Virus record (IMG/VR): IMGVR_UViG_3300009180_002529
Location: 1-51,585 of that record
From: a virus
Reading direction: 5' to 3' (one strand)
DNA length: 51,585 nt
The notes below the pieces were generated by a model. That model worked only from the letters and a program-made list of their open reading frames with translations. It was not told the DNA's origin and did no database searches. Below, one piece after another: positions 20,649-28,872 of this stretch. Every line of letters starts with the position of its first letter. Position 1 is the first letter of the stretch. The position numbers and the translations under genes are program-made.

Positions 20649-21445
20649 AGTGTAAATAGCTTCCCATCAACAACACATGAGTAATCTGGTGCCACATGGA
20701 TCATCTGAATATGTGGGTAATCATTTACAATATGTGCTATAGCAAATCCCTTTTGCCAATCATGGTGCTGCATATATTTCATTCCTGGGCCCTTTTCATC
20801 ACACATGTGCCCAAGCTCGTAGCCACGAAGTGTTTCTCCTTCTCCATTATTTCTTAATTCATATGTAACTAAATGAGAAGCAATTCTATGAGAGTGACCT
20901 CTAATTAATGAAATTTGAAGATCTTCCATATCTTTGCGAACGGATCCAGTTGATGCAATTGAAAGCCCATGATGAACGTGAATGTCTCCAAAGCGACGCT
21001 TTGGCAATTCATTATAATGAATATATTCATAACCTAATGAGTCTAGTCCCCAAAGAGCTTCGGGGGTAACTTCATTAATATAATCTGGCAACTTCGCATC
21101 TACATAATTAAAAATTCTAACATCGTGATTTCCCAATGCAGAAAATAGCTGTGCTTCTGGAAGCATCTCTCTGGTCTTTGTATAAAAATCTCTTGCACCC
21201 TTTGCTTCATGGCGCATCATAGGAACAATTAAATCTCTGCTATCTGTCTTATGAAGATTTAAAAACTCTGCTGATCTTCCTTCTGTATACTTGCTATAGC
21301 AGGCTTGATCATCTGTATCGCCAAGGTAATCAACAACGTCTGGCTTAAACCATTTCATAACCTTAAACCATAGGGCAATCATTTTATCGTCTTGATACGG
21401 AAACTGTTGGTCGGATGAAATCATCCACTTTAAATCGTTGCTCAT
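20645..21445 (-). CDS. Calcineurin-like metallophosphoesterase
   Basis: The 266-residue protein has the phosphoesterase metal motifs in order: SSDQQFP (Asp12, with Gln where His is usual), YLGDTDD (Asp43), LGNHDVR (105-108), IHVHHG (156-160) and RGHSHR (183-187). Such enzymes cleave phosphodiesters or phosphomonoesters with two metals. Replacement of the first motif's His by Gln occurs in some phage members and may alter metal choice. It is the first gene of the replication block, with AAGGG before its ATG, and is preceded by a strong promoter and hairpin. The substrate is unknown. Confidence 0.85.
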   Translation of the reverse strand: MSNDLKWMISSDQQFPYQDDKMIALWFKVMKWFKPDVVDYLGDTDDQACYSKYTEGRSAEFLNLHKTDSRDLIVPMMRHEAKGARDFYTKTREMLPEAQLFSALGNHDVRIFNYVDAKLPDYINEVTPEALWGLDSLGYEYIHYNELPKRRFGDIHVHHGLSIASTGSVRKDMEDLQISLIRGHSHRIASHLVTYELRNNGEGETLRGYELGHMCDEKGPGMKYMQHHDWQKGFAIAHIVNDYPHIQMIHVAPDYSCVVDGKLFTL

Positions 21446-21466
21446 TAAAACCCTTAATATATATAA

Positions 21467-21486
21467 AAGCCACGATATCGTGGCTT
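21467..21486 (-). terminator. Perfect 20-base palindrome: terminator or leader hairpin
   Basis: AAGCCACGAT/ATCGTGGCTT is a perfect palindrome. On the minus strand it is followed by TTTATATATATT, so it can act as a terminator for the tail operon. It also begins about six bases after the predicted start of the next promoter, so it would form the first hairpin of that message. Confidence 0.65.
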
Positions 21487-21498
21487 AATGTTATACCA

Positions 21499-21526
21499 AT
21501 TGTAACATATTAAGCTGGTGTGTCAA
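21499..21526 (-). promoter_or_regulatory. Strong promoter of the replication block
   Basis: TTGACA (21526-21521) and TACAAT (21504-21499) on the minus strand are 16 bases apart, with TGT just before the -10 (extended -10). Predicted start is near 21492. It lies in the gap between the last tail gene and the phosphoesterase gene. Confidence 0.75.
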
Positions 21527-21537
21527 TAGTTGTAATG

Positions 21538-21966
21538 CTACAGTGTGGACGGCTTAATGCCAACGCTTACCCAATGGAAGTTAAATGCACCTAGCTTAAC
21601 GTCTGAATAGACAACTATCTTTGCTGTTCCGTTATTAGTTACCTCACCAGATATTGACCATCTGATATTGCTGGCTTTTGGATCCTTAAGCTTTGGCGAT
21701 GCAACTATAAAAGCATCTGTGTACTCATCTCCCCAGCCAGGGTTTACGTCTACCGAAACGGGATCTGCTTTGGCAGTTATTCCATTTTCAAATCTAACCA
21801 TGCCAGATCTTATATTAGGGATTCCAAGTGTTGTAAAATCACCTGCTGTAGTCTTACTTAAATTATAAGACTGATCTGATACTTCTTTTATTTTATCTAT
21901 CTGAATTTGAAGATTCTCTAGCTTTTTTGGATCTGCTGGCTCTCCATCTGCAAAGACTTCGCCCAT
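21538..21966 (-). CDS. Minor tail or fibre-tip protein
   Basis: The 142-residue protein has a helical front (KKLENLQIQIDKIKEVSDQSYNL) able to form a coiled coil, then a beta-rich domain ending FHWVSVGIKPS, a finish often seen in phage fibre tips and H-type lectin-like domains. It is the last gene of the structural operon, after two coiled-coil proteins and the large fibre. It may form a trimeric tip. There is no enzymatic motif. The role is inferred from place and style. Confidence 0.55.
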   Translation of the reverse strand: MGEVFADGEPADPKKLENLQIQIDKIKEVSDQSYNLSKTTAGDFTTLGIPNIRSGMVRFENGITAKADPVSVDVNPGWGDEYTDAFIVASPKLKDPKASNIRWSISGEVTNNGTAKIVVYSDVKLGAFNFHWVSVGIKPSTL

Positions 21967-21967
21967 T

Positions 21968-22141
21968 TTATGCCTCCTCTAACTTAGAATCAATTGATTT
22001 AGCATAGCTTTCTTTTTCCTGCTGTGCATTTATTAATTCTGTTACTTCCGCCCTCAATATTGCAATCTGAGTTTCATATCCAGAGACTAGCTGTCCAATT
22101 CTTTCTTGCAGCGCATTAACAATCAATTCTAATTTTTCCAT
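21968..22141 (-). CDS. Small coiled-coil protein, 57 residues
   Basis: A gene just below the usual length limit. The product MEKLELIVNALQERIGQLVS... continues as a single heptad-patterned helix with many Glu, Leu and Ile (for example AEVTELINAQQEKE). It fits exactly between the 74-residue gene and the fibre-tip gene (one-base gap before the next ATG). It lacks cysteines and basic patches. It may be a small tail chaperone or a structural linker. There is no known family. Confidence 0.65.
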   Translation of the reverse strand: MEKLELIVNALQERIGQLVSGYETQIAILRAEVTELINAQQEKESYAKSIDSKLEEA

Positions 22142-22147
22142 TTTTAC

Positions 22148-22372
22148 CTACTCGGCTAGTGCATTTACGTCTGTAAGTTCTGAATTTAGAACAGACAGTT
22201 GATTATTACATTCTTCAATAGCATTACTTAAATTTGTAACAGCTTCTTCTACTGGTTCACTCTTATTGTTTTCAACAACAAGATCTATTCCAAGGCTATA
22301 CTTTTTATATTCTATAGACTTGAGTCTTGCTTCAATAATTTGAATCTTGTCTTCTTTTTTTAATGTAGTCAT
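22148..22372 (-). CDS. Coiled-coil protein, 74 residues
   Basis: The protein is nearly all helical with heptads (LKKEDKIQIIEARLKSIEYKK, then NLSNAIEECNNQLSVLNSEL). The start has a strong GGAGGAG ribosome site. It has its own promoter with consensus -10, directly after the large fibre gene, so it may be expressed separately. It could assist fibre folding, or belong to the tail. No family is recognised. Confidence 0.65.
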   Translation of the reverse strand: MTTLKKEDKIQIIEARLKSIEYKKYSLGIDLVVENNKSEPVEEAVTNLSNAIEECNNQLSVLNSELTDVNALAE

Positions 22373-22389
22373 TTTACTCCTCCTTGTTT

Positions 22390-22417
22390 ATTATACCATT
22401 TAGGCACTATTAGTCAA
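22390..22417 (-). promoter_or_regulatory. Promoter with extended -10 after the fibre gene
   Basis: TTGACT (22417-22412) and TATAAT (22395-22390) are 16 bases apart on the minus strand, with TGG before the -10. It drives the two coiled-coil genes and the tip gene. The -35 is embedded in a triple ACTATT/AATAGT repeat. Confidence 0.75.
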
Positions 22418-22431
22418 TAGTATTAACTATT
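22406..22431. repeat. Three alternating hexamers at 10-base spacing (possible operator)
   Basis: ACTATT, AATAGT and ACTATT lie at 22406, 22416 and 22426: inverted copies spaced exactly one DNA turn apart, overlapping the -35 of the nearby promoter. Such a layout suits a dimeric repressor or activator. It lies between the fibre stop codon and the promoter, so it is not constrained by coding. Confidence 0.45.
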
Positions 22432-25185
22432 TTAATATCCGCCACCTGTATACAATCTAGTTCCAGATACTCCAGGGCTAGACCAGGCTCCATTTCCGTT
22501 AGCATTTTTTGCACGAACATAATAAGTCTGAGTGCCATTTGGCGCATTAGTCCATAGTGTAGTAGATACTGCTCCAACGCTAGTGTCTGGCGTTGATGTT
22601 GGAGATGGTGGCCCGCCGTACCATATGTCATATCCAGTTGCACCAGCTACTGCATTCCAAGATATCTGGACTCCGTCATAACGATCTGAAGAACAGGTTA
22701 CTCCTGTAACTTGTGCTGGACCAGATGCAAAGAATGGTGGGAAGAATGGTGGGAAGAATGGTGGGAAGAACGGTGGGAAGAACGGTGGGAAGAACGGTGG
22801 GAAGAACGGTGGGAAGAACGGTGAAGCTGTAGCATTAACTGTAACTGCAGCAGAACGTGAGGCAGTTGATGATCCACCTGAGTTAGTTGCCACTACGTCA
22901 CAATATAAAGCGGACCCATATAGGGTTCTGTAGTTTGCTGGAGGCCTGTATGTTTGTCCTGTGCTTGTAAATGGAGATACAATACTTGCTGGTGCAGCTG
23001 GGTAAACGCTTCCTTGATCAAAGTATCTCCACTGATAAGAATACGATGATGGAGTATTTGTCCAGGTCCCATTAGTTGTTGTATAGGTTGTGGCTCCTTG
23101 AGTTCCAGTGCTAGGTGTTACAACTGGAGCTGTAAGTATTGTTGGAGCAACGACTGGCTTTATTGCTGCAATTAAAGTAAAGTTATCATCTACTCCATCT
23201 CTGCTAGTATTTCTAGTCATTCCTGCTACTGCAAAGTTGTCTGATGTTTGCAATGTAGATTCAGCCCATGTTTGGGTAACAACATTATTATTATAAACAG
23301 CATTAGTGCTGTAAGAATCTACCCCGTTACTAATAAAATTAACATCAACTATGTCTGAGTCATAATAAAATTTTGCTTGATATTCTGATATTTTTGTAGC
23401 ATCTTGATACTGAGTGCCTTTCCATCTTATATAAAAATTTGTAGAGTCTGAATAATGATATAGGAAAGTTTGCACCTGGTCTCTCATTATAGGTGTTAAA
23501 AATACTCCAGTTATTGGTGGAGTTGATCCTGTTGACGTACTAGTTCCTATTCCAATAAAACCATTTGTTGATACATAAACATTTGTATTATTAGTAAAAT
23601 TGCTTGGAAGAGTAACTCTTCTTTTAGCTAATGCCAACTGATTATTTGCATAGTAAGTATAGCTTAAAGAAGAAGTTGAGGATGTTGAAGTTGGCTTTGC
23701 TATAGAAGACAAGGAGGTCGGTGAGCCTGCAGTCCCAGCTCTAGTAGCTCCCGTCTGATTTAATCCAGAGTATGCCGTTACGCTATTTATAGATACAGTT
23801 GGATTAGAGGCCCCACCTACTGTAATGGTAAGTGGCATTGAATTTGTGTTTGATATATATGTGCCATTTCCTCCTGATGCTCCAGACAAGTTCCAGCTTA
23901 CAGCCCAGCTTTGGGCTCCAGTTGTTGTGCTGACATTAACATTTATTTTTCTTGAATTTCCTTTTGCCAAAGTCATTGTGCTTATTGGAGAATTTGAAGC
24001 AGAAGGAGATATGCTTAAAATCGCATCAGATGTACCTCCAGTAGCAACAAAATTTCCTGAAGAATTATATTGATTTAATGTTGTTACTGCTTGAGTAATT
24101 GGTGCAGATATTGTTCCCCCCGTATTAGATCCAGCACCATAACTCAAAAGATCATAGGACTCAGTATCAGAAGGAAAAGATGCAGCCATTTCAACAAGAA
24201 CTGTGTTTGATGTGGAAGAAACTCTAGTTTGTGTAGGCGCAGAAGGCGTAGTTACAGAGCTTACATTTGTTAATGAATATGTAAATGTACTTGGAGCTGA
24301 GGCAACTACATTAGTAGTCACTACTGAGACTTCAACACCAGTTGCAATACCTAGATCATAATCTGTTCCAGAGTTCTGTCTTGTTTCTGTAACATATAAA
24401 TATTTACCATTGTCTGCTTCTACTGGAGTGTAAGATGCTCCATTTGCAAGAAAAGTTCCACCGACTGTTGTGTTTGTTGAATTTCTATGCCATTGTACAA
24501 ACGTGCTACGTGGTTTGTATGCTTCTCCAGCTTCCCATGTTGATGAATATGTTATTGCTGTTCCAACTGACGGGCTATTTGTACTTAAGCTTGCTGTTAA
24601 ATTTATAGGACTTTCTCTAATAACTTTTACTCTTGTTGAAAAAGACACACCATTGTATTGAGAGTTGGATGAATTGTTTGCTGTAACTTCAAATGCTAAA
24701 TATTGCTCATCCGCATTTGCTGAGTTTGTTGATGTCCATATTGCATATGGTAATTGATCTTGTCCACTACCTGTAGAGTTTGGTGCTACAACAGACCAAG
24801 TTGTTCCGCTTCTTAAGGTTGTTAATAAGTCTGTACCGTTCTGATCGTAAAGTTTCCACTTGTATTGGTATGATGATGCATTCCATCCATTTAAATCCCA
24901 GTTAGCATTGTTTCCAAAATAGGAGTCGCCTATTCTAACTACTGGATAAGTGGCATTAGGCATTCTGGCTGCATATGCATCTGATGCAAGGTATCCAATA
25001 TATGGAACTCTTGTAGCAAAAATTCCTGACAGGGGCCAAACCTTAAGCCACTGAGTAGTATTTTTAATCCATACGCCAGCTGCCGCCTTCCATCCACCAG
25101 ATCCAGTAGTACTCTTAACAAAAAGATTAGTTATTTTTTTCCAACCACCAGAGCCCGTAGTGCTTTTAATAAAAATATCTGACAT
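22432..25185 (-). CDS. Large fibre-like minor tail protein with Ig/FN3-type domains and FFPP repeat
   Basis: The 917-residue protein begins with two copies of a 13-residue repeat (KSTTGSGGWK at about 8 and 24) and a third, degenerate copy (IKNTTQWLKVW). It then runs through several beta-sandwich domains rich in Ser/Thr, with Ig- and FN3-like phrases such as SYQYKWKLYD, NGKYLYVTETRQNSG and TYYVRAKNANGNGAW. Between the last two domains is a linker of about seven Phe-Phe-Pro-Pro units (near residues 787-820). Such domains bind host surface sugars or proteins. It ends in TGGGY. It is likely a receptor-binding or decorating fibre. Start ATG has AGGA upstream. Confidence 0.75.
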   Translation of the reverse strand: MSDIFIKSTTGSGGWKKITNLFVKSTTGSGGWKAAAGVWIKNTTQWLKVWPLSGIFATRVPYIGYLASDAYAARMPNATYPVVRIGDSYFGNNANWDLNGWNASSYQYKWKLYDQNGTDLLTTLRSGTTWSVVAPNSTGSGQDQLPYAIWTSTNSANADEQYLAFEVTANNSSNSQYNGVSFSTRVKVIRESPINLTASLSTNSPSVGTAITYSSTWEAGEAYKPRSTFVQWHRNSTNTTVGGTFLANGASYTPVEADNGKYLYVTETRQNSGTDYDLGIATGVEVSVVTTNVVASAPSTFTYSLTNVSSVTTPSAPTQTRVSSTSNTVLVEMAASFPSDTESYDLLSYGAGSNTGGTISAPITQAVTTLNQYNSSGNFVATGGTSDAILSISPSASNSPISTMTLAKGNSRKINVNVSTTTGAQSWAVSWNLSGASGGNGTYISNTNSMPLTITVGGASNPTVSINSVTAYSGLNQTGATRAGTAGSPTSLSSIAKPTSTSSTSSLSYTYYANNQLALAKRRVTLPSNFTNNTNVYVSTNGFIGIGTSTSTGSTPPITGVFLTPIMRDQVQTFLYHYSDSTNFYIRWKGTQYQDATKISEYQAKFYYDSDIVDVNFISNGVDSYSTNAVYNNNVVTQTWAESTLQTSDNFAVAGMTRNTSRDGVDDNFTLIAAIKPVVAPTILTAPVVTPSTGTQGATTYTTTNGTWTNTPSSYSYQWRYFDQGSVYPAAPASIVSPFTSTGQTYRPPANYRTLYGSALYCDVVATNSGGSSTASRSAAVTVNATASPFFPPFFPPFFPPFFPPFFPPFFPPFFPPFFASGPAQVTGVTCSSDRYDGVQISWNAVAGATGYDIWYGGPPSPTSTPDTSVGAVSTTLWTNAPNGTQTYYVRAKNANGNGAWSSPGVSGTRLYTGGGY
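22729..22824. repeat. 12-base tandem repeat encoding Phe-Phe-Pro-Pro
   Basis: Eight head-to-tail 12-base units (GAAGAAYGGTGG on the plus strand; the first and last differ by one base). The first three have T and the next five C at one position, which changes only the third base of a proline codon (CCA or CCG). Because the unit is a multiple of three, copy-number change alters the linker length without breaking the frame. Confidence 0.95.
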
Positions 25186-25193
25186 CTATTATC

Positions 25194-28100
25194 CTATGCG
25201 TACTGAATATATATGTCGCCACGGATGCCATCTGCAGCCGATGCTAGTTTAGGATCAGTACCCATACTTATATTTCTAAAAACTGGCTCAGTAAGAACTG
25301 CAGAAGAGAGATTTCTTACATACAAAGAATTAAATGTAGCATAAGCTGAATCTATTGTCAGCCCTCCAATGCTATTACCTGATGCATTAGTTACCTGAAG
25401 AGAAACTGATGAAGATGAAAGATTTAACATTCCAGCAGAAGCTGGAAAAGCAGAATAATCTCCGCCAGCACCAGAAGCAATAATTGTTTGATTTCCTGCA
25501 TACACAAATGCTCTTCCAATAACAGCGGCGTTAGTTCCAAGCCATTCTAATTGATTGTTTGACGAATTCATTCTCAGGGATCCGTTAAAGTTTCCAGATG
25601 TCGATATAGTAGATCCAGTTATAGTGCCACCTGTTATTATTCCAGTAGAAGTTATATTTCCAGCAAACGTTCCGCTTGTGAATGTAGCTGCTCCAGATGT
25701 ATTTATTGAAAATCCTGCGGAAGATATTCCAGCGGTACCTATTGTTATTGCTCCTGCACCAGCTGTTACATTTCCGAGAAATTCTCCTGCTGTGGCTTTA
25801 ATTGTTCCTCTTACTTCAAGCACCTGCGTAGAATTTGAATACTTAACGTATGCAGAATCATTACCTATATTAAAAGCAGGATAAATTACTCCTGATTGAT
25901 TTTCCCATCCAATAAAAAATCCTGGTGTTGTACTTGCATAAGAGCTTTTTGCATATGTTGTTCCGCTCTGGATATAAGATGAATAGATAGAACCACCATC
26001 ATTTAATTTTGTTATTAAGTTAGATACTAAAGATCCGTCTACGCCAAACTTAACTGCTTTTGCCAAAGCATTCGTTGCGTTCTGGTTGGCCGTTTGAATA
26101 GCAGTTTCAGCTGCAGTGAGATCTCCATCTTTTAATCTAACCCAGGCTGCTGGAGTTACAGATGTACTCCACACTTTAAAATAATTAAAATTAATATCAA
26201 ACCAAATATCTCCAGCTTTAGGAGATAATGGAGCAGTGGCTGAAGATGTTGTTGTTGATTTTTTTTCGGCTTCAGTAAGAGCGCTTGCTGCTTTTGTATC
26301 TGCTGCAGTTATATCAGAATCTTTCATTCTAGTCCATATAGTTCCATTATAAACTTTAAAATAATTAATTCCAGTATTTGTATCGTACCAGACATCACCT
26401 AAAATTGAATTTGTTGGTTGTGTTGGTCCATAAGTTGTTTTAGTTTTTTGATTTGCAACTGCTAATGCAGCAGCAGAATCTTGTGTTATTACCCATGCTG
26501 TTCCACTCCAAATTTTTAGCTGATTGCTATTTGCAGTATCTACCCAAGAATCTCCTTGCTTGTGCCCACCAGTTGGAACTGCGGGGGCAGTTCCTGAATA
26601 GTAAACCTTAGAAGAATCTGGGACTAAGCCTCCCAAAGAGGATCCAGATTCTAAAGTAACAACTCCAGATATAATTGCACCAGTTGCTCGCATCTGTCCA
26701 TTGGCATTTACTTGGAACCCAGCATGTCCAGATGCTGCACTATTTATTGCTGGTGTTTCGGTATTGCCAGACCATAAAACAATGTCTGTTCCAGCACTTA
26801 CTCTTGGTTTTATTCCAACATATGATCCAGAGTTTGTTGCAATAATAGATCCTGCTGAATTTAATGTAACTCCTCCTGCTGAAATTGTATTTGTGTCAAC
26901 TGACCAGCTTCCAATTAATGCTTTTACTGTTGTAAATGTTGGAGATCCAACTGCAGCATTTGAAATAATTTGAGTTGTTTCTGTTCCTGAAGCATCATAT
27001 GCAAATAGCCCAAGGTGGTTCAGTGTAACTTTATTTAACACATTGTCAGCAGTTCTGGCAATAAAAGATCCACCACTAGTTACTGTTACATTTCCACTTA
27101 TCTTTCCAGACCTAGCATTAATATCACCAGTTAGATATAAATCAGTTCCATTGAAATACATGAACTGAGTATCTGTTCCAACTCTTAACTGTCCTGTTGT
27201 TAGCCAATAATTATTTTTGTTTCCCGTTTTATTTAATAGTATACCGTGATATCCAGTTGCTGGAGCAGCAGAGGTAGCTGGTGTTGTTGTAATGCTTGTG
27301 TTAATTGAATCTAATATTCCAGTACCAAATTTAAACTGGTCTCCAGTAGCGCCGCCGATTGATATGTATGATTTAAGTCTTGCAAGGGATCCTTCTGCTG
27401 TTGCTACTGAATCTTGTGCTGAAAAAGTTCCTGCTATTGAATATGTCTGAGTATTATTAAATTGATCAACAGAAGCAACTTGATAGTAATAAGTTGTATT
27501 TGGGATTAACCCCGAAACAGTAAATGAAACTGAATTTCCTGTTGATGGATTGTCTACATACCCATACTCATAAACTTGATTTGATGTTTGTGTAGTCCAT
27601 CTTATTCTATACCCTCTACAATCTGTATCGTTAGATTTTGTAAAAGTTATTGTTGATTGAAGACTAAATCCAGTTTTATCATTTGCATCTACGGTAGCTG
27701 TTGCAGAAATATTTGTTGGATTTGTTGGGGCAGTAGTATCCGTTGGATCTATTTTGTCTGGAGTTACTGTTACAATATTACTATAGCCAGTAAATCCTCC
27801 TAGCTTTTTAGAAAACTTTGCCCTTACCAGCCTTGCTAAAGAATTAGTTGTAGCAATATAAGCTGGATTTGAAGATGTAACAAACGGAGTTGAGCTCCAA
27901 GTAACTCCTGAATCTGTGCTCTCTTCAATATAAATTTTATCAAATGCGGAGTTCGATGTATAAGAAACGTTATATGCCATTGGAGCTTTAACTGCAGATA
28001 TAACTGGAGCAGTAAGTGGATCTGCATATTTTGTTAGGGCATACCCAGTTACAAGACTTGTCTGTAAATTTTTATCTCTAACATAAATAAAGCTGGCGTA

Positions 28101-28871
28101 GTCTATTTCAAATGCTGTAAACTGACCAAACACTTTTTGTAGCTGGTTAGCAGATATAGTAATTTTTTGTTCTAACGGTGGAAGTTTATCTTTTTCTACA
28201 GCCGTCCACCAAGTAGCATCTACATCATTTGTTTCATCGAGTAGCTGTAGTCCAAATGAATCTGCCAGAGTATTATCATTAGTGGCATCTTTAAATGTAG
28301 GGTCAAATTTCCAAAACAGGGATAGGTTTCCAGATACATCCCATGTATGTCTTACATCATACACAGCCTTTGGCTGCTTTAGCATTGTTACGCAGAATTC
28401 ATTTGAGAAAAGTGAAAAATCTCCATTTTTTGATTCGGCTTGAAGTTTTACACAGTATGTTGTTTTCTGTGTAGCATTAATTTGTATGAGGCCAGATTTT
28501 GCAAAAGACGTTGCGTATTGAACAAACTCTGTCCCAAAGTCTCCACCTTTAATCCAAATGTTTACCTGCTTAAAAATTGATTCTAAATACTCTGCGCCGC
28601 TTGAGTCTTTGCCGTTCCAGTTAATATAAAGTATTGAGTTAATTGCATAAAGGTCAGCTGAGACAAATTTAGGAGCGAGCAGGCCTTCTTGTTGAGATGT
28701 TGTAAAATTATATCTATCGGAATATTCGCTTGCGCCTTTTGTTTTATCTAAATAGGACCAGGCTACTTGCAGTGAATAGTCTGTCTCAAAATCCAGATCT
28801 GAAACAACTATATCCCAATAGTCTCCGTCTTGGCTTTGGCTAATTCCTAAATCTGGATATTGTTCTGACAC
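25194..28871 (-). CDS. Large minor tail protein with FN3 domains and tail-spike-like repeats
   Basis: The 1225-residue protein starts at GTG with only one base separating it from the upstream stop. The front half contains FN3-like domains (for example ETDYSLQVAWSYLDK and GLIPNTTYYYQVASVD). The middle holds three repeats with the pattern GD-x-W-x-D...K-V/I-W/Y-x-GT-x-W (about residues 765-915). The rear is rich in Gly/Thr/Ser short repeats (ITSTGIITGGTITGSTIS), typical of beta-helical fibres, ending in an intramolecular tip. It resembles host-specificity proteins that hang from the tail hub. No enzymatic motif is evident. Confidence 0.75.
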   Translation of the reverse strand: MSEQYPDLGISQSQDGDYWDIVVSDLDFETDYSLQVAWSYLDKTKGASEYSDRYNFTTSQQEGLLAPKFVSADLYAINSILYINWNGKDSSGAEYLESIFKQVNIWIKGGDFGTEFVQYATSFAKSGLIQINATQKTTYCVKLQAESKNGDFSLFSNEFCVTMLKQPKAVYDVRHTWDVSGNLSLFWKFDPTFKDATNDNTLADSFGLQLLDETNDVDATWWTAVEKDKLPPLEQKITISANQLQKVFGQFTAFEIDYASFIYVRDKNLQTSLVTGYALTKYADPLTAPVISAVKAPMAYNVSYTSNSAFDKIYIEESTDSGVTWSSTPFVTSSNPAYIATTNSLARLVRAKFSKKLGGFTGYSNIVTVTPDKIDPTDTTAPTNPTNISATATVDANDKTGFSLQSTITFTKSNDTDCRGYRIRWTTQTSNQVYEYGYVDNPSTGNSVSFTVSGLIPNTTYYYQVASVDQFNNTQTYSIAGTFSAQDSVATAEGSLARLKSYISIGGATGDQFKFGTGILDSINTSITTTPATSAAPATGYHGILLNKTGNKNNYWLTTGQLRVGTDTQFMYFNGTDLYLTGDINARSGKISGNVTVTSGGSFIARTADNVLNKVTLNHLGLFAYDASGTETTQIISNAAVGSPTFTTVKALIGSWSVDTNTISAGGVTLNSAGSIIATNSGSYVGIKPRVSAGTDIVLWSGNTETPAINSAASGHAGFQVNANGQMRATGAIISGVVTLESGSSLGGLVPDSSKVYYSGTAPAVPTGGHKQGDSWVDTANSNQLKIWSGTAWVITQDSAAALAVANQKTKTTYGPTQPTNSILGDVWYDTNTGINYFKVYNGTIWTRMKDSDITAADTKAASALTEAEKKSTTTSSATAPLSPKAGDIWFDINFNYFKVWSTSVTPAAWVRLKDGDLTAAETAIQTANQNATNALAKAVKFGVDGSLVSNLITKLNDGGSIYSSYIQSGTTYAKSSYASTTPGFFIGWENQSGVIYPAFNIGNDSAYVKYSNSTQVLEVRGTIKATAGEFLGNVTAGAGAITIGTAGISSAGFSINTSGAATFTSGTFAGNITSTGIITGGTITGSTISTSGNFNGSLRMNSSNNQLEWLGTNAAVIGRAFVYAGNQTIIASGAGGDYSAFPASAGMLNLSSSSVSLQVTNASGNSIGGLTIDSAYATFNSLYVRNLSSAVLTEPVFRNISMGTDPKLASAADGIRGDIYIQYA

Positions 28872-28872
28872 A

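Noticed and set aside
22729-22824. CRISPR-like array
   Set aside because: Units are 12 bases, contiguous, without spacers, and encode a protein repeat in frame.
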